Shown one piece after another: positions 7,479 through 17,998 of a stretch of DNA of 21,844 bases. This DNA comes from Eimeria necatrix (lineage: Eukaryota > Apicomplexa > Conoidasida > Eucoccidiorida > Eimeriidae). The stretch is taken from the NCBI RefSeq assembly GCF_000499385.1, contig NW_013655253.1, positions 1 to 21,844 on the forward strand, given 5' to 3'. Numbering within the stretch: position 1 is the stretch's first letter; every line of letters begins with the position of its first letter. The notes below the pieces were generated by a model. The model was not told where the DNA came from and did not search any database. It saw nothing but the letters and a program-made list of their open reading frames with translations. Both the position numbers and the translations under genes were made by a program.

Positions 7479-9816
7479 ATGACTGAACGGGTGCTCACTA
7501 ACCTCGGCCGCCTAGGCGTCGCCGTAGGGGTCTCAGGCCTCGTCGCCAAGTCTTGCCTGTACGATGGTGAGTCAAAACTAATTAATAACATTTCATTCTG
7601 CATTTTTATTTCGCATTTAAAACGGCGTTGTGAAACTCTGAAATACAAAGAGCGCTCCCTAGCCGCCCAGCGTGACTGCGTAGATGGGAACAGAGCGAAA
7701 AGGTCCTTTCCTTTACGCCTTCCCAACGCCTCTCTGTCACTTTGGTAATAACGGTTTATTCTCAAGTAATATTATGACACAGAATAGCCTTTTAGTTCCA
7801 CTTAGACAGCATTTTTAAATGCGTTCGCGGGGGCTGCAGCGTGCGACATGCAGGTTCTGGAGATGTGCAGATTTACTACACTTGCCCGTTTGCTGCTGAT
7901 CACCAGCCCGCAGCAGGCCAGGCTGCAGCAGCAAATTAGCTGGAAGCGTTTGCTGCTGCTGTGGCTTCGCCTTTGCGGATATTTGTTGGATTCGTTTGTC
8001 CTATATTTGTTGTCTTCGTCTATTTCGAGCGTCTTAACCCAAAACTCCCCCGCCTTGAACACTTTTGCATGCGAGAAGGAATGGAAAAACTTCTTTTTCC
8101 ATTTTGCAATGCAAGTGCTCATATTTCGGATGAAGACTTGCAGCCAAGTGAACTCTCTTGTAGTCCTCTGCACTGCCTTAGTGGCCTAATCCACATTGAA
8201 TGCCTCTCAAATGTGCCTTTGTGCAATTAAGATTTTATAATGGCATTAATTTGCACTTCATGCAATCAAGATTTTATAATGGCATTAATTTGCACTTGAA
8301 TTGCTGCAGTTATTTTGCGCGGCGGTTCCTCTACACGCAACTGCGACTTGCTCGAGGCTATGTGCGTGGCTAGTCATGAATATAAGCATTTAAATGCCTT
8401 TATTCGTACATAAAGGTCTATTTATTCGTTTAAAAGGACATAAAGCTGCTTATTTATTGCACTGAGTCCCTCCGTTGCAGATTCAGTTTCCGTTTTTGCG
8501 TTTAGGGTTTGCCACTTCCTCAGTTCAAGTTTTGCGTGCATATGCCGGATTCCTTAGCGTATCGAGTCGCCTTTTTGTTGATTTTAAATTATTTTTGAAT
8601 TATTTTTGAATTATATTTGAATTATTTTTGAATTATTTTGTATTCTTTTTGTTATTTTTCAGTTGACGGCGGCCAGCGCTGCATCATGTTCAACCGTTTC
8701 GGCGGGGTTTCCCCGCGGCCGGTGGGGGAGGGTCTGCACATGTTTGTGCCGTGGCTGCAAGTGCCTTACATTTACGACATTCGGACTCAGCCGAAAGTAA
8801 TTACGACGACGACGGGGACTCGGGACTTGCAAATGGTTTCGCTTTCTCTGCGGCTGCTCTACCGGCCCAACGAGGCGCGGCTGCCGGTGCTGCACCAGAC
8901 GCTGGGCCCGGAGTTTGCAGAACGCGTTTTGCCTTCAATAGGCAACGAAGTCCTCAAGGCTGTCGTCGCGCGCTACGACGCAGAGAGCCTGCTGACTCAG
9001 AGGGACCGCGTTTCCCAGGACATTCGCGAGCAGATCACGCACAGGGCCAAAAACTTCGACATTGAACTCGACGATGTCGCCATTGTAAGCCAAATTCCGC
9101 AGAGACGTCGCCCTTATGAGGCCCTTTTTGCTGCTTTGTTTGCTTTTCTGCATTTATTGACAAGCTTGTCGCCCGGCAGCTGTTCGAGCTCCTCTTTGGA
9201 GCGACTTGTAACTGTCTCGTTTAGCTGGGAGGCTCAGCTGGACTTGAACTTGTGTCGGTTTGCGTGCATTCACTGCTCATTTTCAAATCTTTAGTGTCCA
9301 AATGGATATTATTTTCCTTTCTTGCATTCGTTTCGTGGTTATTTCAACAGCTTTCTGCTTTTGCCTCGGAGCTCACCAGCTTTCTCGTAGAGAGGCGCGC
9401 CCAGAGCGCGGCCGAGGAAACATGAAGACGAGCACGAACTTGTGCAATATTTGCATTTCTTTTGCAAAATTTGCAATCCCACTTCGCGAGTTTATTCTTT
9501 TTGCATGCAGACCCACCTGAGTTACGGAAAAGAGTTCTCGAGGGCGATCGAGGAGAAGCAGGTGGCGCAGCAGGAGAGCGAGCGGGTGAAGTTCGTGGTG
9601 GCGATGACCGAACAAGAAAAGAAAGCTGCAGTGATTCGCGCTGAGGGCGAAGCCGAAGCAGCTTCGCTGATATCTCGGGCCATTAAAGAACACGGGGGGG
9701 GCCTTATTGAAGTGCGGCGGCTGGACGCGGCGCGGGAAATAGCGGATGTTTTGGCCAAGTCCAAAAACGTCACCTACTTGCCCCAGGGGGTCAACATGTT
9801 GCTGTCTCAGCCTTAA
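7479..9816 (+). CDS. PHB1: Prohibitin 1 (PHB1 family, mitochondrial)
   Basis: Three exons give 271 residues, against 272 in human PHB1: 7479-7566, 8663-9084 and 9511-9816. Exon 1 encodes the N-terminal membrane anchor ([20 protein letters not shown]). Its donor G/GTGAGT is phase 1 and joins TT at 8663 to make Val, giving LYD-VDGG, as in LYNVDAG of animal PHB1. Exon 2 carries the SPFH/PHB domain, with [47 protein letters not shown] and LLTQRDRVS, and ends at ATT/GTAAGC (phase 0). Exon 3 resumes THLSYGKEF, then the coiled-coil region ([19 protein letters not shown]) and the conserved end [13 protein letters not shown]. Prohibitin 1 and 2 form ring complexes in the mitochondrial inner membrane that act as scaffolds and chaperones. 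No PHB2 partner lies in the window. No residues appear to be missing. Intron 1 is long (1096 bp) and AT-rich; intron 2 is 426 bp. Confidence 0.96.
8222..8299. repeat. 39-bp direct tandem duplication in prohibitin intron 1
   Basis: Two adjacent 39-bp copies (8222-8260 and 8261-8299) share TTTTATAATGGCATTAATTT and differ at only two positions. It looks like a recent slippage or duplication event and has no evident function. Confidence 0.9.
8586..8640. repeat. 11-bp AT-rich tandem repeat near the 3' end of prohibitin intron 1
   Basis: About five imperfect copies of an ATTTTTGAATT-type unit lie just upstream of the acceptor at 8660-8662. They are T-rich on the sense strand and may serve as part of the polypyrimidine/branch region. 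Confidence 0.75.
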
Positions 9817-11038
9817 ATTGCGTTTTTGGCTTTTAATTCGCTAAATTGCAAACATTTGCTGCCAAATGTTTCGAAGCAACTCGCCAGAAGACTAGTTAAG
9901 GAGTTCCCGCCGTCCACAGCTGGGCAGTTCCAGCAAAGGCGCACGCGAGCACTTTAGTGCTGCATGCGCATTTTCTTTCGCTTTCTTTCTTTCTCATTTT
10001 GGTTTCTTTTTTATTTCAACTTTGCCGAAAACAAGTGCTGCAATTCACTTCAAGTGCACTCCTCTCCGCTTCAAAAGATGCACCTTTAACTGCTCTTTTT
10101 GCCCCTCAGAAAGACTTCGTAAAGCCCACTTAGACTCAGAAAGGGGAAAACTTTAACTGCAAAACGGAAAAGAAAAAAGAACTAAAGGAGTAAACGCTAA
10201 ACTCTAAAACCTTAAGCCCTAGGGTCATTTGGCACTGGAGGCAGGGGCCTCTGTCGCAGAGCGGCGACTCCAATTTTAATTCAAGATATAGGGATATAAA
10301 GAGTCTATTTATAAAATATATTAAAATTAGAAACAAAATAAGGATAAAATGTATTAAGTTGTGACTCAACGCGGGCTCAACCCGAAGGGGGTCGTTTGTT
10401 TTCGTCATTTTCGTTCTTTCGTTTCGAATTGCAAGTTTATTTCCTTTTTGTGTCTTGGGCTGGCTCTTGGCTCTGCCCCCAGCTGCGGCCTTTTCCTCTT
10501 GTCTTCCAGTTTCTTCTTTTTGTCTTTTTCTTCGGCTGTTTGTCTTTAGTACCACTTTGAAGTCCTGCAGAGGCATTTCACCCTTTAATTCCTCTTTTTT
10601 CTGCCCCATTCATCCTGAATGGTGGCCAAAACAACTTAAACAGAAGTGGATTTGCCCCTCAAGACCCTTTTTTGCATGCAAGGGCGGTCTAGCTGTACGT
10701 ACACTTGCTTGATTGGCACTTCGCCTTCGGCGTTCTGAAGGCCTTTATGTTAACACATTATTTCCATTTTGAAGGGAAAGTAGCTGCTGTAGCTGTAGCG
10801 AGTTGCTGCGAGAAATACTTTGAGAAAGAGATCTGCGATGAGTGTATAACATCAGGGGCGACAGGAAGTCGTAGGAAGTTCATTTGCATGCTTATTTTCT
10901 TTTGGAAAAACTTCTGTTTATCACAAGTTATAATTATTAAACAGACAGCAGAGCAGGACTCTGCAGCCCTTTTGGCCCAGCGAAAGCTTGAAAGAAAAAG
11001 AATATTGAAAATGCTTTTTTGAACTAAAGGCATTTCCA
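9817..11038. other. No clear gene between prohibitin and 11039
   Basis: The first few hundred bases should hold the prohibitin 3' UTR. A plus frame at 10705-11022 includes two protein-like fragments (SCCEKYFEKEICDEC and AEQDSAALLAQRKLERKR), the second preceded by an acceptor-like AACAG at 10940-10944. No GT donor follows the second fragment before the stop, so no gene model holds together. The minus frame at 10136-10609 is Lys/Gln-rich, then hydrophobic, and not convincing. Confidence 0.35.
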
Positions 11039-11377
11039 ATGCATTTCCCTCTGCTGCTAATTAGCTTCTTGAGTTGCGCAGCAAAAATTCTAAATTCTGA
11101 ATTGAAGTTTCTCTGCCCCTTTTGCCAGCGCATTCATTTGGAGGCCAAAGTTGTTAAGAAAGAAACATCTTCGGGGAGCTTCGTGAAAGTAAACTGCCAA
11201 GAGAACTGGCCTGGCGAGCCTTGCAAATATAGTGGAGAGCTCTGTGTTCCATTTCGCCTGTTTAGTAAAGAGAAATATGTGCAGTATGTTTTGAGTTCAG
11301 GGGAAAGAAACGGAAGAGCAGCAACCTCACAGTGTGGAACAGTGTTAGGAAGCTCTGCAGCAAACCTAGGCTCCTGA
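11039..11377 (+). CDS. Small Cys-containing ORF with possible signal peptide
   Basis: The ATG at 11039 opens a 112-residue frame. Residues 1-15 (MHFPLLLISFLSCAA) could be a signal peptide. The rest has six Cys (CPFC, NCQ, PCK, LCV, SQC) in a mixed, protein-like sequence that includes VNCQENWPGEPCKYSGEL and RLFSKEKYVQYVL. Alternatively the first 30 codons are intronic: 11111-11128 is a good pyrimidine tract ending in CAG, and the frame continues in phase 0 from 11129 as an 82-residue terminal exon. I recognise no family. Confidence 0.3.
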   Translation: MHFPLLLISFLSCAAKILNSELKFLCPFCQRIHLEAKVVKKETSSGSFVKVNCQENWPGEPCKYSGELCVPFRLFSKEKYVQYVLSSGERNGRAATSQCGTVLGSSAANLGS

Positions 11378-11494
11378 ACTCGAATACGAACAGTTCAGCC
11401 ATTTAATAAGATTAAATATGACTTCCTTTCGCTTAATTTTATTTTAAAATTGTTTTCATTAATTTCCACTGGACTTTATTGCCAGTTTTCGTGA

Positions 11495-11979
11495 CTAGAT
11501 CTTGAAGCCGACGGCGCCACCGCAGAAGCCCTGGGGAGGTAGCCAAGAAATCAGAGACGCGGAGAAACCAAAATCGCCAACGATTTTCTCGGAATAGATT
11601 TTTAATTGTTCAAATAAAATTTCGAAAACGAAATTCAAAACCTTTGTCTCGGAATTAAGTGCGAGTTCCTGCAGTCTCGAGACGATACTCTCCAGGCTGT
11701 TGTTCCCCCAGCAACCTGCTGCGTCGCTGTGTGCGCATGTTCCGCACACCAGCTTCCCTGCATATATGCAACAAATTCCCCATCTCATTTGTCTTTTTAA
11801 CAAAAAATATATATCTTTGAAATAAAAAGGAAACACGAAAGCCGGATGAGCAATGGCGAGACTGTTCGACAGGGTTTGGGGCTGCATGCGCTGTAAACGC
11901 CACCGGGCCGGGGTGCCTTCCTGAGCTTTTCCCGGCGCCGCTGAGGAATTCTCTGCTGAATTTCTTCAATATTTCTCAT
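11495..11979 (-). CDS. Small three-exon hypothetical protein (phase-consistent model)
   Basis: The minus-strand exons are 11979-11904, 11757-11642 and 11530-11495 (76, 116 and 36 nt; 75 residues). The ATG starts MRNIEEIQQRIPQRRREKLR, and the junctions are phase 1 and phase 0. The last acceptor has a strong pyrimidine tract ending CTCCCCAG, and the final exon reads GFCGGAVGFKI and stop. The middle exon has three Cys and a helix-like segment (LESIVSRLQELALNSETK). The Gly-rich end recalls the C-terminus of FUN14-domain mitochondrial outer-membrane proteins, which finish with a Gly-rich GF..GF..G motif, but the N-terminal FUN14 signature is not visible, so I do not assign it. Donors are weak (GTGGCG, GTTTTG). 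It would be transcribed away from the PAP2 gene, sharing the 11980-12433 interval. Confidence 0.3.
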
Positions 11980-12433
11980 CTAAGTTTTCGGGGGAGCTTA
12001 TTTCAGGAGAGTTCCGCCCAGTTTTGCAGGGAACTTCCTCGCTCCCCCTTCCGGCGCCAGTGAGCGGCCGCTCTTACTTGTCGGCGGTCGCCTTCTCCTA
12101 TTCTCTCACTGAAATTTTCCACGCGTTAGCCAGACTGTCGTTTCAGACCCTCTGTCACGCATTTTGCGTGGCAGAAATGGAGCTGTGACGGCCATTCCCC
12201 GGAGAGCCTGCCGCGGGCTTAGGGAAGCTGGCTGAGTGACTGGTAGTTGAGACGCGCTCCGCAGTGCTTGTCCTGGTTTTGCCAGCCCTTTTGTGCCTTC
12301 CCTTTTATTTGATTCAAAAGAGCTTCTTTTTAGCCCGGGCCGCTCACTTCCTTCTCGAGTGAAAGGGCCCCGTCACTCACTTCAGGCCCGCCGCCGCGGG
12401 CGCCGCATGCAAGCCTGAAAGACACTTTTCAAA
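11980..12433. promoter_or_regulatory. Likely promoter/5' leader region of the PAP2 gene
   Basis: 454 bp with no gene, GC-richer than the DNA to its left. It lies directly upstream of the PAP2 ATG (context CAAAATGC) and, if the minus-strand model at 11495-11979 is right, between divergent genes. No specific core or factor site is identified. Confidence 0.35.
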
Positions 12434-13387
12434 ATGCAGCTGGCAACGGCTGGGTCTGCGGACTCGCAAGGAATCGCCCGGCGCCGCTCGCTGTGGGATG
12501 ATGACGGCTGCCGTCCCTTATCTGCCAAGAGCGTGACAATCAGATTGTCTGTGCACCTTGTCTGTGTCGCATTATTGGGGGCTTTTGTGATTTGGGGGCT
12601 GGTGGCTGACCCGCCAGTAAGGGGATTTTACTGCAGTGACACCACTATCCGCTATCCCCTTAAGGCTGAGACAGTCCCAGCTTCTGTAGCGACGGCACTC
12701 GTGATTGGCATTCCCATCGTCATCTTTGTTGCCATTGAGTTGCTGAATACGTTTGTCGTTGAAAAAAATTCCCTCGCATCTATTGAATTGAATTGCTGCT
12801 CTCTACCTAGGATAGTTGGCAACATGTACGTAGTGTGTGGTGGCTTCGCCTTTGGGATCCTCTTGAACTTCTCTCTGGCAAATGTTGCGAAGCTCTGCAT
12901 AGGAAGGCTGCGCCCGCACTTCCTTGCCGTTTGCCAGCCAAACTGGGGTGCTTTGAAGTGCTCGGATTCCACGGGCGACTTATACGTGGACCAATACGAG
13001 TGCCGTGGGACAGATCAAGCAGCAATAAAGGAGGCTCGCCTCAGCTTCTTCTCGGCCCATAGCAGCAATTCGAGCTGCGCTATGCTTTACACCATCATTT
13101 ACCTTCAGTGTCGCCTCTCGAAAGCCTCGGCTGGCCCTCTCATGGCGACTTTCAGGCAAAGGCTGAGGAGCAACAGCAGGGCAGAGTGGCTAATAGACAC
13201 AGCGGCTGCTTTGCGGCCTTTCATTCAAGGGGCCCTTCTCATTCTTTGCCTCTTTATCGCGCTTTCCCGTGTTATGGACTTCTTCCACCACCCAGGAGAT
13301 GTCCTCACAGGCCTCATTGTGGGGACACTAATAGCATTCTACTCTGCACTTTACGTCAGCAGGCTGCCTCAATTGGCGCACATGTAA
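12434..13387 (+). CDS. PAP2-superfamily lipid phosphate phosphatase (phosphatidic acid phosphatase type 2)
   Basis: An intronless gene of 317 residues that should remove phosphate from phosphatidic acid and related lipids at a membrane. The family signatures are clear: RGFYCSDTTIRYPLK at 63-77; C1 KLCIGRLRP at 153-161 (K-x6-RP); C2 FFSAHSS at 205-211 with the catalytic-type His at 209; and C3 SRVMDFFHHPGD at 278-289 (SR-x5-H-x3-D, His 285, Asp 289). Hydrophobic spans near 35-58, 82-108, 128-150, about 213-226, 263-279 and 289-308 match the six-span LPP fold. The C2 motif has Ala at 208, where LPPs normally have Gly (SGH). The ATG sits in a CAAAATG context and the frame is closed upstream. Length is normal for LPPs, and there are no homopolymer tracts. 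Substrate and membrane cannot be told from sequence. Confidence 0.95.
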   Translation: MQLATAGSADSQGIARRRSLWDDDGCRPLSAKSVTIRLSVHLVCVALLGAFVIWGLVADPPVRGFYCSDTTIRYPLKAETVPASVATALVIGIPIVIFVAIELLNTFVVEKNSLASIELNCCSLPRIVGNMYVVCGGFAFGILLNFSLANVAKLCIGRLRPHFLAVCQPNWGALKCSDSTGDLYVDQYECRGTDQAAIKEARLSFFSAHSSNSSCAMLYTIIYLQCRLSKASAGPLMATFRQRLRSNSRAEWLIDTAAALRPFIQGALLILCLFIALSRVMDFFHHPGDVLTGLIVGTLIAFYSALYVSRLPQLAHM

Positions 13388-14140
13388 CGCAGCTCCACCA
13401 GAGACTTTTGTGAAGAAGAGGGACTGAAATGGGGGAATAGGGAGAACTCAGTCTCCTGTGCAAAGAGCTTCAGCTTGGTACTTCAGGAGATGGCTGGAGC
13501 AAAGTACGAAGAAAATCCCTAGACCAGCTAGGGAGAGGGAACTGGCCTATCGCTGGTGAATTTTCGCAAGGATGACCTTTGGGAAGTTGCGCTCGTTGGG
13601 CACTAACGCCCGGCAAGGGCTAGTGCCCCAGCTCACACCGAAGGTGGATTTTGCGTGTCTGAAATGATATTCGCTCTGTGCGTCTTCTTTTTGAGTTTGA
13701 AGTAAGGTAACGAGCGATCGACGCTCGGCTGACAGGCACGTTTGACAAGCTCCGGTGCCTTTAAAAAGCGTTCTGAGCTCTAAAGCCTTTGAAGGGTACT
13801 TCACACCCTTTTCCCTGCGAAGGCTGAGCTGATCCTCTCACTGAGGTTCCATTCCCGACAGCCACGGTTCGGGCAGCTACTTTTAATTTTTGGTTGTAGC
13901 CCGAACTTATTGGCGCTTGTCGTTGCTAAGTGACTACGTGAGAGGTAAATAATTTGGAAGCAAAAGAAAATCAGGAGATGCTGCGGTCTAGACGAGCACG
14001 CAAAGTGATTGGTTTTGAAGTAGACACTGCAATATAGAGGAGCACACAGAGACTAGTTGATCTTCAAGTAATTATCAAACTTTGATGGGCCATTAAGTAG
14101 GCAAGGAGGTATGGTGAGCGACGTTTAACTGAGTCTGGTT
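13388..14140. other. Gene-free; 3' flank of PAP2, possibly decayed transposon sequence
   Basis: No gene supported. The minus frame at 13547-13804 includes CQTC, as an integrase zinc finger might, but the partner His residues are not evident. If the gypsy relic at 14141-14641 once had an integrase, its remains would lie here. Confidence 0.3.
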
Positions 14141-14641
14141 CTAGAGGACAAGCAAATCATTTTTTTGAGAACCTTTACAATGACGTAGTATTTCAGCATT
14201 TGGGGTGCCAAATCTGCGCTTTGATAGATTTTGTAAGCGATTGCTGTTTACCCCCAGAACAAGCAAACACAAGTTTGATAGGGCGGCCCATTTGGGCTTT
14301 CCCACATTTCCGGAAAGCGGCTCTACAGTTAGTGTGTATCTGACTCTGCTAGGAATAAGCTTTGAATAAATGGCTACTGGACTTTGATTATTGCCTGGCA
14401 TTAAATTCGCTTTGGCACAGTTTACCGAATGCAGGCATCTGCGTAGGCTCATCCCCTTCAGCCCAGTGACCCTCTGCTGAATTGCTCCCTGCAGTTTTTC
14501 GCTTGACGTGAAGGTGGTAGTCAATTGGGTCAAAAGAAGCCTCATACTATCACAAGATTGCATGAGACATTTTGCTCCCTCACTTTTACGCATTATCTGC
14601 CATAGCTCGTAAGTTTTACCTTTATCACGTAGAGCAGTCAC
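14141..14641 (-). mobile_element. Degenerate Ty3/gypsy-type retrotransposon pol relic (RT connection/RNase H)
   Basis: A minus-strand frame of 166 codons has pieces in the order found in gypsy-class Pol. First comes RLLLTQLTTTFTSSEKLQGA, comparable to the PLT.LT...F.W...q.AF segment after the reverse transcriptase palm. Then comes SPVAIYSKLIPSRVRYTLT, matching the P(I/V)A..S(R/K)KL.P.E..Y..T signature of the RNase H domain. After that the homology leaves the frame: a neighbouring frame reads GRPIKLV where the family has a G..F/I.L.TDH segment, and the original frame continues as unrelated sequence. The invariant Trp and acidic residues are lost, and no YxDD, integrase or LTR was found. I read it as an old, dead, frameshifted copy, not a gene. 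Its identity rests on short motif matches by eye. Confidence 0.55.
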
Positions 14642-14739
14642 CCAGGTAGCTTTTCCTTCTTATTACTTTATCTTACACGTCCTTTAGAAAATACTTATTT
14701 ATTGTAGTTGCTATTCGCTCGTATAGGGCGGTGCCTTTT

Positions 14740-15077
14740 CGTAGCTGGTAGCGAAAAGCAGCTATTCTGGGCTCCAGCTTCGAAGCCAGGCATGCCTCAC
14801 TGTAAAAGAAGCGCTGCGGGATGGCGTCTGTATCTTTTCTTTTTATCGGGTTAAAACGAATTTTCCTTGCTAAGTACAGAAGATTTTCCAGTGGCTGTTG
14901 GAGAGGAAGAAGGATTTTGGCTTCCTCTATTGCGTTTAACGAGAAGGGTGCAGGCTTCAGTACGGGCAAACTCCCCGATGTAAGAAGCGCACTTAAACAA
15001 AGAAGTCGTATCTTTGGGAGTGCAGGAAGCGTCGAAAAGAAAGGGTATACATCTTCCGTAGCTGGCAGCGAAAAGCA
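14740..15077. repeat. Two 21-bp near-identical direct repeats 317 bp apart
   Basis: The copies lie at 14740-14760 and 15057-15077 and differ at one base (GGTAGCG versus GGCAGCG). On the minus strand they read as AFRYQLRK and AFRCQLRK, so they may be duplicated pieces of the same decayed element. The plus frame at 14821-15189 spans this stretch and is probably spurious. Confidence 0.6.
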
Positions 15078-15189
15078 CCCACTATGGACTAAGGATAAGA
15101 GACACGCAAAAGCTGTGAATAGCTATCCCTTAATTCGGTGCTGCACCGCCGAACCGCCTTCTCCGGCGCTCCAAGCCCTCAGTGGTTAG

Positions 15190-17683
15190 TGGCCACTCTC
15201 GCTATTCTGCCTATTAGCCTAACAGTCAGATTACGTAACGGCTTTCCCTCGAGGAGGGGTTAATAAGCTCGTGAGGATACGGGCTTTTAGGGTCGTACGG
15301 CTGGTTATATTGTAAGTTAAGCCCAGCTTGGCTGCTTCGCGTCATTCCATTGTGCCAACATACGCTCATGCGTATCTCCTTTCACTAGAAACACATTCTA
15401 GCATTAAAAGAGATCAAATACCTTCAGTGCAGGTAGCTTTTCAGAGGGCACATCCCTTTCCGCGCATAATTCTTCGCTGAGTGAGCGAGCGGCGCACTGC
15501 AGCTTCAGCGACTTTTACCCGCACTCAAACCTGCGCACTTTGCAGAGTGTAACAGGAGTTATCACCCAAGGACTAAGTTTCTGTGCTTGTTGGCTATTCC
15601 TGGCTAGTGCTTCAACCAACATATTCTGAATAATATTAGCCTGAAGGCCATTTCTGGAGTAAGTTGCAGTGTTTCCCATTACGGGAAGCTACTTTCGCTG
15701 TTGGCTTAAACATATCCCGACAATATGGCCCCCTTTTTAATGTTTTTGACACAAAGAAGTAACCGATGTAGAATCAACCAGGCTTGCTACGCTTTGTCTG
15801 CAGATTGCGGGACTTGGAGGTCCCGGCGTGCCTGACCAGCCTAATATTCGAACTGGGCCGCTTCACTGGAACCACCTTTCTAGGCAGAAATCGCATTACT
15901 GAGTATTTAAGGGAATATGTAAAGACATGATGAGAACGCAAATAATGGCACATTTAAGGTTGAGCTACGAAAAAGGGCTCTTGGGCTTATGCTAGACGTA
16001 CTACAAATTAACGCCTCATGCAAATGCGCTGAATTGGAGCTGACCTTAGGTAGCTCCAACTCTTCAAAATTCAAAATAGAACCCACTACAACTCAGAAGC
16101 ATCATATGGAGTCTCAATTAGTTCCTTACGGTCTATGATCGGAAATTCAATATTTAAAACCTTGAAATGCATGCACTCATGTATAGATCATGCAAAGCGC
16201 GGAGTTAGACCCATGAAAGTGACGTAAAGTAAAGAGGGTTTCCATGCATAAGATTATGCTCTGCACGAAACTAACCCCCGATGGATGCAAGTCCTTTAAT
16301 TTAGAAGTAATATGCTATACAAAGGGCATAGCTAGTAGAGCACAAAATTAAGAACAGTTGCGTTAAAGTTCGTGATATAGGAGATCTTCTTCTCTTGAAG
16401 AGGATGCGTAGCCTCTGAGGCGGCCGACAGCCCAGACACTCAGAATGGATAAGGAAAAGTAGAAGAGTCAGAGAAAGGAGCAACTGGAATTCCGGATAAA
16501 TTAGAAAACGCAAAAGGAGGCGAACCAGCTTGGCTTGCGAGGATGAAAGTTTCAGAGGTCCTCAGACTCTCCTGCCTGCTGCTGCCACATAAAACTCGCA
16601 AAAATGTTAAACATTAGAGGCAATGTCCTCTGATAGTTATTTTTGTGCACAGATATTGGGGTACATGCGTGAAACAGAAACTCAAAGACAAAGGAGTCCG
16701 CAGCGGTGGACGCCCAGATATGCATGCTGAAAAGAATGTAAAGCCGTGGAGAAACATTCCCTCCACAAAATATATTTTGAGAATACACACTTGCACACAA
16801 CTTTCATTCTGATTGCATCCAAGCTAAATGCATGCAAATGCCCCGGGCTTAAGAGGCGGTTGCCAGCCGTCGAAGCGACTTGCCGCTCTTCGACAACCAC
16901 GGGGATGGAGGCCTCGTGTTCCCTTCGCATTTTATTTCAAAAAAGAATTTAAGAAGTAAAATTGCGAATTGCGCGAAAGAAGGGAAATATAATTTGTCCA
17001 TGAGGGCCATTACCGTTTTCCCGCCACCACTCCTGGATTCCGGACTCTCACAATTTAAAAACAGGAGCCATTTCATTTCTTTCTGAGCAAATAATATGAA
17101 ATTTATTTCTGGCTTTTATGGGGCCGCTCCGTAACTAAAGGCGCTACCCTCGCGTGTTATGAATCCCTAAACTCGTGGCCCTTTGTTTTTGTGAGTGTCC
17201 TAATTAGACGTTTACCACATGATTCGGAGCCCCTTTTACGCGAGTAGCAAGAAGAATTCTGTCAAGCATTTGTGCAATAAGGCTCTTTAGCAGTGCATAA
17301 TAGGCGCACTTTATCACAAGCTGTGTAGCGTGCAGCATGTGCAGCTAAAACGGTCTTGACCGCTTCTATCTTGCATGGAAACGCATTTGAATTAAATGCA
17401 TTTATCTTATAATCCCAACACTGCTCCCCACTCAATATAATTTCGTCTAGGGCTGCTGGTCAGGCTATGGAGTCCAACGGATTTGTGCAAATACTCATCT
17501 ATTATATCTTTTTGTGAACTCGCGACAAATCCATGGGAATCTGAGGCGCAGTGAAGCCAAAATGAACTTCGCAGAACCCTCAAAAACAGCAAAAATATCC
17601 ACCATTCTTTTGCTGCTCAGGGGCCTCGAGCAGCACCTCGAAAACCTCCAGAGGGGCCTCAAAGCTGAACTAAATAAACTGAA
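15190..17683. other. 2.5-kb gene-free, repeat-poor stretch
   Basis: Read on both strands: only short chance frames (for example 16301-16513 and 16849-17076 minus, 16746-16952 plus), without domains or compositional support. There are no CAG runs, telomere-like arrays, tRNA-like clover leaves or tandem repeats that I could see. It may be long-decayed transposon sequence continuing from 14-15 kb. The repeat-rich style returns at about 17.69 kb. Confidence 0.4.
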
Positions 17684-17998
17684 CTAGACCCTCTTGGGGG
17701 CCCCCAGGCCAAAGAAAACCAGCGCAGCTCCCAGAAGCCACCGAACGGGGGTTTTGCTGCAGCAGCTGGGCAGCTCCTGCTGCAGCGGCAGTGCTGCAGC
17801 AGATTCTTTTTTGCTGCTTTTGGGGGCCCCACAGACACAATTGGGGATATTAGAGGGACAAAAGAACGGCAAAGTCCCCGCTAGATAAAGCTCTGAGGGC
17901 TCGCAGCTAAACCCCAAATATCTGCAGCCACGCCTAGGCAGGGGCCCCCGTTGCTGCTGCAGCTTCTTCAGCTCGCCTGGGGGTGGCGAGAAGCTTCA
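17684..17998 (-). CDS. Possible minus-strand terminal exon with a hydrophobic tail
   Basis: The minus frame is open from about 17998 to TAG at 17684-17686. A good acceptor (CGCCACCCCCAG) lies near 17970, from which the frame reads GELKKLQQQRGPLPRRGCRY, then a Cys-containing segment, GAPKSSKKESAAALPLQQEL, and a hydrophobic stretch (VRWLLGAALVFFGLG) before a short basic end. This could be the end of a tail-anchored or GPI-type protein, but no start or upstream exon is fixed. It lies between G5C5 motifs at 17696-17705 and 17822-17830. No family recognised. Confidence 0.25.

Noticed and set aside
7802..8230. Overlapping ORFs of 89-123 codons on both strands
   Set aside because: They lie wholly inside prohibitin intron 1, whose splice ends are fixed by close match to PHB1, and show no domain.
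8222..8299. CRISPR-like repeat
   Set aside because: Only two adjacent copies with no spacers, in a eukaryotic intron. A simple tandem duplication.
14821..15189. Plus-strand ORF of 122 codons with an ATG
   Set aside because: It is Arg/Ser-rich without domain or context, and runs antisense to a region with retrotransposon-like repeats. Probably chance.
15840..15870. tRNA T-arm-like ATTCGAAC on the minus strand
   Set aside because: The flanking bases do not form a T-stem, and no acceptor or anticodon arm could be drawn.
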